A stretch of DNA of 11,856 nt from NCBI GenBank assembly GCA_016187325.1, contig JACPJY010000224.1, positions 1 through 11,856 of the forward strand, written 5' to 3'. The stretch comes from Rhodospirillales bacterium. GTDB taxonomy: Bacteria; Pseudomonadota; Alphaproteobacteria; Rhodospirillales; Casp-alpha2. The translations under genes were made by a program, and so were the position numbers. Within the stretch, counting starts at the first letter, position 1, and each line of letters opens with the position of its first letter. Shown here piece by piece: positions 1 to 7,204 of this stretch. The notes under the pieces are model-generated. The model was not told the DNA's origin. It was given only the letters and a program-made list of their open reading frames with translations, and made no database searches.

Positions 1-2295
1 GGGCTCGAAGGTGGCGTTGAAAGTGTCGGCGAACAGCACCACCTCGCGCCCGCCGTGCCGGCCGGCTGGCGCCTCGTCGGCGCGGAAGCGGTCGCGCCGC
101 CAATTAGGCAGGCGGCGCCGGCGGCTGAAACTCAGCGCCAGCTCGCTCAGCCATGGCAGGCCGGGCACCCGATCGCGCAGGTTGAGGAGCGGCGCCAGCC
201 GCGCCGCCCAAGGCGCGTAGCGCGGCAGGTAGGCGACCGCGCGGTCGAACCGCTTAAGCCCGTGGCGCTTGTTGTAGTGGTGGAGGAACTCGATCTTCAT
301 TTTTGCCATGTCGACGCCGGTCGGGCACTCGCGCTTGCAGCCCTTGCAGCCGACGCATAGTTTCATGGTGTCGTAAAGGTCGTCGGAGACGAACGCCTCC
401 GGCCCGAGCTGGCCCGAAATGGCGAGACGCAGCGTGTTGGCGCGGCCGCGGGTCAGGTGCTTCTCGTCGCCGGTGACCCGGAACGACGGGCACATCACAC
501 CGGGGTCGGATTTGCGGCAGGCGCCGTTGTTGTTGCACATCTCGACGGCGCCGCCGAAGCCGCCCCAATCCGACCAGTCCAGCGCCGTCTCGAACCGCGG
601 CACGCGGTAGCCCGGCTTGTAGCGGAACAGCGAGCGGTCGTCCATCTTCGACGGCCGCACGATCTTCCCCGGATTGAGGAGCAAGGCCGGATCGAAAGCT
701 TCTTTCACCTCCTCGAAGCTCTTGACCATGCGGGCGCCGAACATCGGCTCGTGGAACTCCGATCGCACCAGGCCGTCGCCGTGCTCGCCGGAATGCGAGC
801 CCTTGTATTCGCGCACCATGGCGAAGGCTTCCTCGGCGATGGCGCGCATCTTCCCGACGTCGACTTCGGACTTCAGGTTCAGCACCGGCCGCACGTGCAG
901 GCAGCCGACGGAAGCATGGGCGTACCAGGTACCGGTGGTGCCGTGCTTCTTGAACACTTGGGTCAAACGGTCGGTGTATTCGGCCAGATCCTCGAGACGG
1001 ACGGCGCAATCCTCGATGAACGAGATCGGCTTGCCGTCGCCTTTCATCGACATCATGATGTTGAGGCCGGCCTTGCGCACTTCCCAGATCGCCCTCTGGA
1101 ACGCGGGGTCGATGGCCTCGACCACGGCGTCCGGGAAGCCGAGCTCGCCCATCAACTCACCCAGCCGCTTCAGGTTCCGGAACTGTGTGTCGCGATCGTC
1201 GCCGGCGAATTCCACCAGTAACAGCGCCTCCGGCGTACCCTTGACGAACGCATTGACGGTGTCGCGGAACATCGGAATGTCGCGGGAAAGCCCGATCATC
1301 GTGCGATCGACCAGCTCCACCGCCGCCGGGTCGAGGGTGACGATGTGGCGGGCAGACTCCATGGCGTCGTAGAGGGTCGGGAAGTGACATACGCCAAGCA
1401 CCTTGTGGGCCGGCAGCGGCTGCAGATCGATCTGGATGCGCGTCGAGAAGGCGAGCGTTCCTTCCGAGCCGACCAGCAGGTGCGCCAGGTTCGGGTGCGT
1501 GGCCGGCCGGGCGGTGGTCGCCTTGGACCACTTGCCGCGCGGCGCGCCGCCCGGCATCAACGCGTCGATGTTGTAGCCGCCGACGCGGCGCATCAGGTCG
1601 GGAAAGCGCTCGACGATCTCACCTGCCTCGCGCCGGCCGATCTGCAGCAAGCGTGTGACAAGCGCCTGTTGGTGAGACGAGAGCGCAGCGCCGGCGACGT
1701 TGTCGGAAACCTCGCCGAATTGCATGGCGGTGCCGTCCATCAACACCGCCTCGATGGCGCGCACGTTGTCGCGCATCGGACCGTAGCGGATCGATCGCGC
1801 GCCGCAGCTGTTGTTGCCGGCCATGCCGCCGATGGTGGCGCGGCTCGACGTCGAGACGTCGACCGGGAACCACAGCCCCGAGGATTTGAGATACGCGTTC
1901 AGGCGGTCGAGCACCAGCCCCGGCTCGACCCAGGCGGTGTGCGCTTCGGCGTCGAAGTCGAGCACGCGGTTGAGGTGCTTGGAGACATCGACGACGACGG
2001 CTTCGCCCACCGTCTGTCCGCATTGCGAGGTGCCGCCGCCGCGCGGCAGCACCGGCACGCCCTCGTCGGCGGCGATCCCGATCACGCGGGCGATGTCGTC
2101 GGCGGTCTTCGGCACCACGACCCCGATCGGCTCGATCTGGTAATGCGAGGCGTCGGTCGCGTAGCGGCCGCGGCTGAACGCGTCGAACAGCACCTCGCCC
2201 TCGAGCTCGCGGGCGAGCCGAGAGGCCAAGCGGCGGTCGCCGATCCGGGCGGTGCGGCGGCTGTTGACGGCTGGACCTGTTCGGGCGTCGGCCAT
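1..2295 (-). CDS. FAD-binding and Fe-S-binding 2-hydroxyacid dehydrogenase (partial, C-terminus outside window)
   Basis: Reading the minus strand from the ATG at 2295-2293 gives 765 codons without a stop to the window edge. The N-terminal half is an FAD-linked oxidase: a PCMH-type FAD loop RGGGTSQCGQ (residues 85-94), then the phrase LLVGSEGTLAF and, near residue 500, SHSGEHGDGLVRSEF. The C-terminal half carries iron-sulfur motifs: Cys587, Cys593 and Cys602-Pro, then a canonical CVGCKGCKRECP cluster (Cys647, 650, 653, 657). It ends at FADTFNATFEP, where CCG-type domains usually begin, so roughly 200 residues are missing. This is the GlcD-GlcF-like fusion architecture of D-lactate and D-2-hydroxyglutarate dehydrogenases (Dld-II, YdiJ), which oxidise a 2-hydroxy acid and pass electrons on through Fe-S centres. 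The substrate cannot be read from the sequence. It is divergent from the aminotransferase operon and probably shares its regulator. No strong ribosome-binding site precedes the ATG. Confidence 0.9.
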   Translation of the reverse strand, partial: MADARTGPAVNSRRTARIGDRRLASRLARELEGEVLFDAFSRGRYATDASHYQIEPIGVVVPKTADDIARVIGIAADEGVPVLPRGGGTSQCGQTVGEAVVVDVSKHLNRVLDFDAEAHTAWVEPGLVLDRLNAYLKSSGLWFPVDVSTSSRATIGGMAGNNSCGARSIRYGPMRDNVRAIEAVLMDGTAMQFGEVSDNVAGAALSSHQQALVTRLLQIGRREAGEIVERFPDLMRRVGGYNIDALMPGGAPRGKWSKATTARPATHPNLAHLLVGSEGTLAFSTRIQIDLQPLPAHKVLGVCHFPTLYDAMESARHIVTLDPAAVELVDRTMIGLSRDIPMFRDTVNAFVKGTPEALLLVEFAGDDRDTQFRNLKRLGELMGELGFPDAVVEAIDPAFQRAIWEVRKAGLNIMMSMKGDGKPISFIEDCAVRLEDLAEYTDRLTQVFKKHGTTGTWYAHASVGCLHVRPVLNLKSEVDVGKMRAIAEEAFAMVREYKGSHSGEHGDGLVRSEFHEPMFGARMVKSFEEVKEAFDPALLLNPGKIVRPSKMDDRSLFRYKPGYRVPRFETALDWSDWGGFGGAVEMCNNNGACRKSDPGVMCPSFRVTGDEKHLTRGRANTLRLAISGQLGPEAFVSDDLYDTMKLCVGCKGCKRECPTGVDMAKMKIEFLHHYNKRHGLKRFDRAVAYLPRYAPWAARLAPLLNLRDRVPGLPWLSELALSFSRRRRLPNWRRDRFRADEAPAGRHGGREVVLFADTFNATFEP

Positions 2296-2352
2296 AAGAT
2301 GTCCACCGGGATTGGGACGGTTTCCCCGCCGTGGGGGCCGGAGGGAGATTAG

Positions 2353-2373
2353 CTTAGTATTTTGAATGCAAAT
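2353..2373. promoter_or_regulatory. Degenerate second operator copy, dehydrogenase side
   Basis: The right arm GAATGCAAAT (2364-2373) is identical to the right arm of the palindrome at 2512-2534. The left arm matches at about 6 of 10 positions. It lies 58-78 bp upstream of the dehydrogenase start, as expected for a weaker site of the same regulator. It directly abuts the palindrome TTTCAATTGAAA at 2373-2384. The regulator is not encoded in the window. Confidence 0.5.
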
Positions 2374-2511
2374 TTCAATTGAAACCGTCGCACGCATCGA
2401 GCTGGCGGGCGTCCGAGCGTTTGGAATTTTCAGTTAAATAATTACATATCAATGAGTTAATATTTTTTATCAAGCGAGAACGGGGGTCGGATTAGAACCA
2501 AAATAAGCGGT

Positions 2512-2534
2512 AATTTGCATTCAGAATGCAAATT
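2512..2534. promoter_or_regulatory. Perfect 23-bp palindromic operator, aminotransferase side
   Basis: The arm AATTTGCATTC (2512-2522) is followed by one central A and the exact reverse complement GAATGCAAATT (2524-2534). The site is 77 bp upstream of the aminotransferase start. A perfect odd-spaced inverted repeat of this size is typical of a dimeric repressor or activator. A GntR-type regulator is one guess from the AT-rich dyad, but the family cannot be settled from the site alone. Confidence 0.65.
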
Positions 2535-2611
2535 TTATTTTAAACAGTTCCATCGACCCGTAATATCGTCGCCCAGCCGGCGCCCGCCGGCCGCCGACAG
2601 GGAGTAGAGGG

Positions 2612-3817
2612 ATGTCGTTCCGAAGCGGCCGCCATTTTTTGCAGATCCCCGGACCGACCAACGTTCCGGACCGGGTGCTGCGTGCCATCGACCGCGCCAC
2701 CATGGACCACCGCGGGCCGGACTTCGGCCGCTTCACGCTCGGCGTGCTCGAGCGGCTGAAGAAGGTGTTCAAGACCGAAAGCGCGGTGATCGCCTATCCG
2801 TCGTCGGGGACCGGCGCCTGGGAGGCGGCGCTGGTCAATACGCTGTCGCCCGGCGACAAGGTGTTGATGTTCGAGACCGGCCATTTTGCGGCGCTGTGGC
2901 AGGGCCTCGCCAGCCGGCTCGGGCTCGACGTCGTCATGGTGCCGAGCGACTGGCGCCACGGTGTCGCCGCCGACGAGGTGGAATCGCGCCTCAAGGAAGA
3001 CAAGCGCCACGCCATCAAGGCGGTGTGCATCGTCCACAACGAGACATCGACCGGCGTCATCTCCGATGTCGCCGCGGTCCGCCGCGCCATCGACTTGGCC
3101 AGGCACCCGGCGCTGCTGATGGTGGACACCATCTCGTCGCTCGCCTCCGTCGACTACCGGCACGACGAATGGGGCGTCGACGTCACCGTCGGCTGCTCCC
3201 AGAAAGGCCTGATGCTGCCGCCCGGGCTCGGCTTCAACGCCGTCAGCGACAAGGCGCTCGCCGCCAGCAAGAAGGCGGAGCTGCCGCGCGCCTATTGGGA
3301 ATGGCAGGCGATGCTCGCCAATAACGCCAACGGCTTCTTCCCCTACACGCCCGCGACCAACCTGCTTTACGGCCTCGATGAGGCCCTCGACATGCTGCTC
3401 GAAGAAGGCCTCGATAACGTGTTCGCCCGCCACAACCGGCTGGCTGAGGCGACGCGCCGCGCTGTCCGCGCCTGGGGGCTCGAGATCCTGTGCCTGAATC
3501 CGAAGGAATATTCGCCGGTGCTGACCGCCGTGCTGGTGCCCGACGGCCACGATGCCGACAAGCTGCGCGCGGCCATCCTCGATCGCTTCGACATGTCGCT
3601 CGGCACCGGCCTCGGCAAGGTCAAGGGCAAGGTGTTCCGCATCGGCCATCTCGGCGATTTCAACGATCTGATGCTGGCCGGCACGCTGGCCGGCGTCGAG
3701 ATGGGGCTCGAGGTCGCGGGCGTGCCCCATCGCCGCGGCGGCGTCCAGGCGGCGCTCGATTACCTGTCGGCCGGCGACCAGACGAAGACGGCGCGACCGG
3801 CGCGGGCGTCTGCGTGA
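2612..3817 (+). CDS. Class V PLP-dependent aminotransferase, serine/alanine-glyoxylate aminotransferase-like
   Basis: This 401-residue protein is full length for the family. The N-terminus has the family signature PGPTNVP (residues 13-19), followed by the phosphate-binding stretch SSGTGAWEAAL (64-74). The PLP ring aspartate lies in MVDTISS (Asp172), and the Schiff-base lysine is Lys198 in GCSQKGLMLPPGL. The fold and motifs fit aminotransferases that use glyoxylate or pyruvate as acceptor (serine-glyoxylate, alanine-glyoxylate, aspartate-glyoxylate). The exact donor is not readable. The start is supported by AGGGAG at 2599-2604, seven bases before the ATG. It is the first gene of a three-gene plus-strand run, behind the palindromic operator. 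Together with a divergent 2-hydroxyacid dehydrogenase and CoA-handling enzymes, it suggests conversion of an amino acid to a keto acid. Confidence 0.9.
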   Translation: MSFRSGRHFLQIPGPTNVPDRVLRAIDRATMDHRGPDFGRFTLGVLERLKKVFKTESAVIAYPSSGTGAWEAALVNTLSPGDKVLMFETGHFAALWQGLASRLGLDVVMVPSDWRHGVAADEVESRLKEDKRHAIKAVCIVHNETSTGVISDVAAVRRAIDLARHPALLMVDTISSLASVDYRHDEWGVDVTVGCSQKGLMLPPGLGFNAVSDKALAASKKAELPRAYWEWQAMLANNANGFFPYTPATNLLYGLDEALDMLLEEGLDNVFARHNRLAEATRRAVRAWGLEILCLNPKEYSPVLTAVLVPDGHDADKLRAAILDRFDMSLGTGLGKVKGKVFRIGHLGDFNDLMLAGTLAGVEMGLEVAGVPHRRGGVQAALDYLSAGDQTKTARPARASA

Positions 3818-3876
3818 AGGCGAAGCCGCGCCATAAACGCCGCCCGGACGTTCACTCAAACTTGGACCCGATTCCG

Positions 3877-4656
3877 ATGACCGATACCATCCTGGTCGAA
3901 CGCGTGGACGATATCGCCATAGTGGTCCTCAACCGTCCGCACAAGCTCAACGCCTTCACCAAGAGCATGTGGAAACGGCTTGGCGAGGTCGCGGGCGAAC
4001 TGGCGGTGGACGATGCCTTGCGCTGCGTCGTCGTGCGCGGCGCCGGCGACAAGGCGTTCAGCCCCGGCAACGACATCTCGGAATTCGAGAACGAGCGCTC
4101 GAACGCGAAACAGGCGGAAGCCTATGGCCGCCTCATGCACGGCACCATCGAGGCGTTGCGCGCCTGGCTGGTCCCCAAGGTCGCGATGATCAAGGGTGTC
4201 TGCGTCGGCGGCGGGCTCGAGGTGGCGGGTCTGTGCGACATCCGCATCTGCGGGGAATCGAGCCGCTTCGGCGCGCCGATCGCCAAGCTAGGGTTGGTCA
4301 TGGCCTACCCGGAGATCAGCTGCCTCAACGATCTGGTCGGCCCTCAGGCGACCTACGAGATCCTCCTCGAGGGACGGGTGTTCGGCGCCGACGAGGCGTT
4401 GCAGAAGGGCCTGGTGAGTCGCGTCGTGCCCGACGCCGAGGTCGAGGCGGAGGCGATGGCGACGGCCCGGCGGATCGCCGACGGCGCGCCGCTGGTGCAT
4501 CGCTGGCACCGCAAGTTCCTGGCCCGCCTCGCCGACCCGACGCCGTTGACCACGGCCGAGAAGCGGGAAGCTTTCGCGTGCTACGACACCGAAGACTTTA
4601 GGATCGGCTACAAGGCGTTCCTCGACAAAAAGAAACCGGAATTCAAGGGAAAATAA
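3877..4656 (+). CDS. Enoyl-CoA hydratase/isomerase (crotonase) family protein
   Basis: This 259-residue protein has the standard length for the crotonase fold. The first oxyanion-hole segment is AFSPGNDISEF (60-70) and the second is GVCVGGGLEVAGLCDI (107-122), which contains a catalytic-type Glu115. The second glutamate of true enoyl-CoA hydratases, expected near residue 135 (normally in a QPEI-like context), is replaced by isoleucine in APIAKLGL. Hydration by the classical two-glutamate mechanism is therefore doubtful. Isomerase, lyase, thioesterase or other crotonase chemistry is possible. I chose the ATG at 3877. An in-frame GTG at 3814 overlaps the aminotransferase stop as GTGA, but would add 21 residues not typical of the family. 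The TAA stop is one base before the next gene's ATG, so it is almost certainly co-transcribed with the CoA-transferase. Confidence 0.88.
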   Translation: MTDTILVERVDDIAIVVLNRPHKLNAFTKSMWKRLGEVAGELAVDDALRCVVVRGAGDKAFSPGNDISEFENERSNAKQAEAYGRLMHGTIEALRAWLVPKVAMIKGVCVGGGLEVAGLCDIRICGESSRFGAPIAKLGLVMAYPEISCLNDLVGPQATYEILLEGRVFGADEALQKGLVSRVVPDAEVEAEAMATARRIADGAPLVHRWHRKFLARLADPTPLTTAEKREAFACYDTEDFRIGYKAFLDKKKPEFKGK

Positions 4657-4657
4657 G

Positions 4658-5869
4658 ATGGCGGGAAGCGGCGGCCCCCTCACCGGCGTCAAGGTCATCG
4701 AGCTTGCCCACATCATGGCCGGCCCGGTGTGCGGCTTGATGCTCGCCGACATGGGCGCCGACGTCATCAAGGTCGAAAAGATCCCGGGCGGCGACGACAC
4801 GCGGCGCTTCCTGCCGCCGGGCGTGAAGGGCGAATCGGCGGCGTTCCTGATGATGAACCGCAACAAGCGCGGCGTCGCCATCGACCTCAAGAACGAAGCG
4901 GGGAAGGACGTACTCAAGCGGCTCTTGAAGACGGCGGACGTGGTCACCGAAAACTACCGCGCCGACACCATGGATAAGCTGGGCCTCGGCTATGAGGCGC
5001 TGAAGCGCATCAACCCGGGGCTGATCTATTGCACCATCTCCGGCTTCGGGCGCACCGGCCCGTACGCGCAACGCGGCGGCTTCGACCTGATCGCGCAAGG
5101 CATGAGCGGCCTGATGAGCATCACCGGCGAAGGTCCCGGCCGGCCGCCGGTGAAGGTCGGCGCCCCGGTCACCGACATCACCGCCGGCATCCTGGGCGCC
5201 ATGGGCGTCGCCGCGGCCTACGCGCACAAGCTGAAGACCGGCGAGGGACAGATGGTCGACACCTCGCTGTTCGAAGCCGGCATCGTACACACCTATTGGC
5301 AGTCGGCGATCGGGCTCGCCACCGGCGAGCCGCCCGGCCCGATGGGTTCGGCGCACCCGCTGAACGCGCCCTATCAGGCGTTCCAGACCAGGGACGGCTG
5401 GATCACCGTCGGCGCCGCCAACCAAAAGAACTGGCTGAGGACGCTGGAGATCTTGGACGCGCCGGAGCTCGCCCGCGACCCGCGCTTCAAGGACAACGCC
5501 GACCGCATGGTGCACCTTCAGGAGCTGGCAGCGCTGCTTGGCAAGATCTTCGTCAGGCACTCGTCGGCCGATTGGCTCGGGCGCCTGGAGAAAGTCGGCG
5601 TTCCCGCCGGTCCCGTGCTCAATGTCAACGAGATGCACCGCGACTCGCACACGCTGGCCCGCGGCATGGTGGTCGAGGTCGAGCACGCGCGCGTCGGCGC
5701 CGTCAAGACCATCGGCTTGCCGGTGAAGTTCTCGGAAACGCCGGGCAAGGTCGCCCGCGGCGCGCCGCTTTACGGCCAGCATACCCGCGAGGTGCTGGCC
5801 GAGTATGGCTTCGGCAGTGATGAAATCGCCGCGTTGATCAAGAAAGGCGCGGTGGTGGCGGCCGACTGA
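4658..5869 (+). CDS. Class III CoA-transferase (CaiB/BaiF/Frc family)
   Basis: This 403-residue protein has the usual family length. Family features in order: LTGVKVIELAHIMAGP at the N-terminus, ADMGADVIKVE (30-40), NRNKRGVAIDL (68-77), ENYRADTMDKLGL (98-110) and SGFGRTGPY (128-136). Asp173 in APVTDITAG is the expected catalytic aspartate, which forms the acyl-aspartyl anhydride in formyl-CoA transferase. The enzyme moves CoA between carboxylic acids, probably to activate a pathway acid for the adjacent crotonase. Its substrate pair cannot be told from sequence. The ATG follows the crotonase stop by one base, implying translational coupling. It is the last gene of the plus-strand run. The next gene is convergent and ends 14 bp away, and I saw no clear terminator between them. 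Confidence 0.9.
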   Translation: MAGSGGPLTGVKVIELAHIMAGPVCGLMLADMGADVIKVEKIPGGDDTRRFLPPGVKGESAAFLMMNRNKRGVAIDLKNEAGKDVLKRLLKTADVVTENYRADTMDKLGLGYEALKRINPGLIYCTISGFGRTGPYAQRGGFDLIAQGMSGLMSITGEGPGRPPVKVGAPVTDITAGILGAMGVAAAYAHKLKTGEGQMVDTSLFEAGIVHTYWQSAIGLATGEPPGPMGSAHPLNAPYQAFQTRDGWITVGAANQKNWLRTLEILDAPELARDPRFKDNADRMVHLQELAALLGKIFVRHSSADWLGRLEKVGVPAGPVLNVNEMHRDSHTLARGMVVEVEHARVGAVKTIGLPVKFSETPGKVARGAPLYGQHTREVLAEYGFGSDEIAALIKKGAVVAAD

Positions 5870-5883
5870 CGACGCGGCCGGCG

Positions 5884-6612
5884 TTATTTCGTCGCCGCTT
5901 TCAACGCCTCTTGCACCCGCGCGATCTGGGCATCGACGGAAATATCCCTGATCGAGGTGATCTCGAGCGCCCGATCCTCGTAAACGTTTTCGCCGGGGTG
6001 CCGGCGCTGCCAATCGTCGATGGTGCGATCGCGCTCGACCAGCAAAACCTCGATGTCGGGGCCGAACAGCCGCAGCATTGCCGTGATCCAGACGTTGACC
6101 GGCCACGACGGAAGGGCGAGGTCGACGACGAAGCGGTCGAGCATGGAAATCACCGCCTTCGCCTCGTACCAGGTTTCCCCGGTAACCCAACGGTTGGTGG
6201 TGAACAGGCGGACCGGGAAGCCGGCCCGGTCCATGGCGATGGCGACGAAATGAGTCAACGCGTCGTTGTCGCCCTCCGGCTGCTTGTAGTCGGGGACGGC
6301 CGCCGGCTTCACCTTGGGCGGCATGCCTTTCGGCCTGAGGAAAGTATGGAAATGCCCGTGCTCGGGTCCGAATTTCTTGGCCCGGCCTTCCGGCGGATGG
6401 GCGTGGTAATAGTATTGGGCATGAGTGTCGTGATCGTAGACGTCGCCCGGCGGGTAGTGGTCCCACTCAAAGAACTCGCCGTGGCCGCGCAGCACCTCGC
6501 CGACGACATTGGCGTCGCTTTTCCGGAGCACGCGATAGCACTCGAGGATCTGGGCCCCGGCACCGGCCATCTTCCTTAATCGCGAAATCGGAATGGTCTC
6601 TAATCCAGTCAT
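5884..6612 (-). CDS. Conserved hypothetical protein with His/Tyr-rich core
   Basis: The 242-residue protein is not a family I can assign a function to. It may belong to DUF6969, but that is recalled only tentatively. It is apparently cytoplasmic, with no signal peptide or clear membrane helix. A central region rich in His, Tyr and acidic residues stands out: EWDHYPPGDVYD (49-60), THAQYYYHAHP (63-73) and GPEHGHFHTFLR (82-93). It contains His52, 61, 64, 70, 72, 85, 87 and 89, which could form a metal site. A second conserved-looking stretch is RWVTGETWYEAKAV (141-154). The ATG at 6612 lacks an obvious ribosome-binding site. A downstream ATG at residue 15 is preceded by AAGGAAG, but too close. 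The gene lies downstream of the terminator at 6701-6737, so it probably has its own promoter in 6613-6700. Confidence 0.7.
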   Translation of the reverse strand: MTGLETIPISRLRKMAGAGAQILECYRVLRKSDANVVGEVLRGHGEFFEWDHYPPGDVYDHDTHAQYYYHAHPPEGRAKKFGPEHGHFHTFLRPKGMPPKVKPAAVPDYKQPEGDNDALTHFVAIAMDRAGFPVRLFTTNRWVTGETWYEAKAVISMLDRFVVDLALPSWPVNVWITAMLRLFGPDIEVLLVERDRTIDDWQRRHPGENVYEDRALEITSIRDISVDAQIARVQEALKAATK

Positions 6613-6700
6613 CGAGGCGCGGGTCTTTCACTCGTCGACGGGAATGCCGGCGTCCCATCTTATATTCAAGCGAGCGTGATGAAAATCAGCGTCGGGACGC

Positions 6701-6737
6701 AAAAAAACGCCGCGAGCGGTTGGCCGTCTCGCGGCGT
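6701..6737 (-). terminator. Rho-independent terminator after the Cys-repeat gene pair
   Basis: On the minus strand ACGCCGCGAG (6737-6728) pairs perfectly with CTCGCGGCGT (6716-6707). The 11-nt connecting loop can add three further pairs after a bulge. The stem is followed by a run of seven T (6707-6701). It begins 25 bp after the stop codon of the small Cys-repeat gene and should end the transcript carrying it and, if they are co-transcribed, the P460 fusion gene. Confidence 0.9.
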
Positions 6738-6762
6738 CGCAATTCCACGCGATCGGAAGGAG

Positions 6763-7041
6763 TTACTTTTTCTTGGCCGCGCAGGGATTGCAGGGGTTCG
6801 AAGCCTTTTTCTTGGCGGCGCAGGGATTGCAGGGGTTGCAAGCCTTTTTCTTGGCCGCGCAGGGATTGCACGGCGAGCCGGCTTTCCCTTTGGCGGCGCA
6901 GGGATTGGCCGGCTTGCACTGGGCGAGCTCGATGATCTCCTGCGGCGAATCGGCCTTTGCCACCGCATCGGGCAGGACACTCATCGCGCCGGCGCCGGCA
7001 AGGGCCGCAACACCAATCGCGGTAATGGTTTTCTTCAACAT
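6763..7041 (-). CDS. Small secreted Cys-rich repeat protein (Asn-Pro-Cys repeats)
   Basis: The protein is 92 residues. Residues 1-30 look like a signal peptide: a Lys-Lys N-terminus, a hydrophobic stretch ITAIGVAALAGAGAMSVL, then an Ala-rich cleavage region. The mature part begins near DSPQEIIELAQCKPANPCAA. Residues 54-92 are three tandem 13-residue units, AGSPCNPCAAKKK, ACNPCNPCAAKKK and ASNPCNPCAAKKK, and the protein stops exactly at the end of the third. It has nine cysteines (42, 48, 58, 61, 68, 71, 74, 84, 87). The closely spaced Cys-x-x-Cys motifs and Lys clusters suggest a periplasmic metal- or heme-associated, or disulfide-rich, peptide, but no function is established. The sequence LAQCKPxNPCAAK also occurs in the upstream P460 fusion. 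A good ribosome-binding site (AGGAGA, 7053-7048) precedes the ATG. A terminator follows. Confidence 0.8.
   Translation of the reverse strand: MLKKTITAIGVAALAGAGAMSVLPDAVAKADSPQEIIELAQCKPANPCAAKGKAGSPCNPCAAKKKACNPCNPCAAKKKASNPCNPCAAKKK
6766..6882 (-). repeat. Three in-frame 39-bp tandem repeats encoding 13-residue Cys units
   Basis: Three copies of a 39-bp unit run without gaps and end immediately before the stop codon. Each encodes a unit ending CNPCAAKKK. Variation is mainly at the first positions of each unit (Gly-Ser, Cys-Asn, Ser-Asn). A partial unit with a shorter Lys end precedes them. The copies are near-identical in DNA, so expansion or contraction by slippage or recombination is likely. 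Confidence 0.9.
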
Positions 7042-7147
7042 TTTGCGTATCTCCTAGTTGGCGTTCTGGTTGGTTGTCAGTATTCGAGGAACCACCCGAT
7101 ACCTCTCAGGTCGTTGGCGATTCCTATCGTGCAGAGGCTCCGGCGTC

Positions 7148-7168
7148 ATTTCACAACCACGTGATCCT
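7148..7168 (-). promoter_or_regulatory. Shared upstream element, copy at the small Cys-repeat gene
   Basis: On the plus strand this reads ATTTCACAA, then CCA, then CGTGATCCT. Both 9-mers are identical to those at 9952-9972, with only the 3-nt core different. It contains TCAC-N6-GTGA, a short imperfect dyad. It lies 107-127 bp upstream of the start of the small Cys-repeat gene, in the gap after the P460 gene. It may be an operator or promoter element of an unidentified regulator. Confidence 0.5.
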
Positions 7169-7204
7169 GATATTTGATCCATCGGTGCACGGGACGGCGG
7201 TCGG

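Larger units (their letters stand above)
2296..2611. other. AT-rich divergent intergenic regulatory region
   Basis: This 316-bp gap separates the divergent dehydrogenase and aminotransferase genes. About 2360-2550 is much more AT-rich than the flanking genes, especially 2420-2475. It holds a perfect palindrome (2512-2534), a degenerate copy of it (2353-2373) and the 12-bp palindrome TTTCAATTGAAA (2373-2384). Divergent promoters are expected here, but I could not assign -35/-10 hexamers with confidence. No small gene with a convincing start was seen. Confidence 0.7.

Noticed and set aside
1345..2352. 335-codon open frame on the plus strand
   Set aside because: It is antisense to the clearly recognisable FAD/Fe-S dehydrogenase and has no domain-like sequence.
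2612..3817. Aminotransferase as BhcA of the beta-hydroxyaspartate cycle
   Set aside because: The family is right, but none of the partner enzymes BhcB, BhcC or BhcD is next to it. The downstream genes are a crotonase and a CoA-transferase.
4643..6466. 607-codon open frame on the minus strand
   Set aside because: It is antisense to the CoA-transferase and out of frame with the hypothetical gene, with Arg/His-rich low-complexity translation typical of GC-rich shadow frames.
6659..6664. TATAAG as a -10 box for the hypothetical gene
   Set aside because: No convincing -35 hexamer at 16-18 bp. The position is plausible but cannot be supported alone.
6766..6882. Short regular repeats as a possible CRISPR array
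   Set aside because: The 39-bp units are contiguous without spacers, in frame and encode a Cys-rich peptide.
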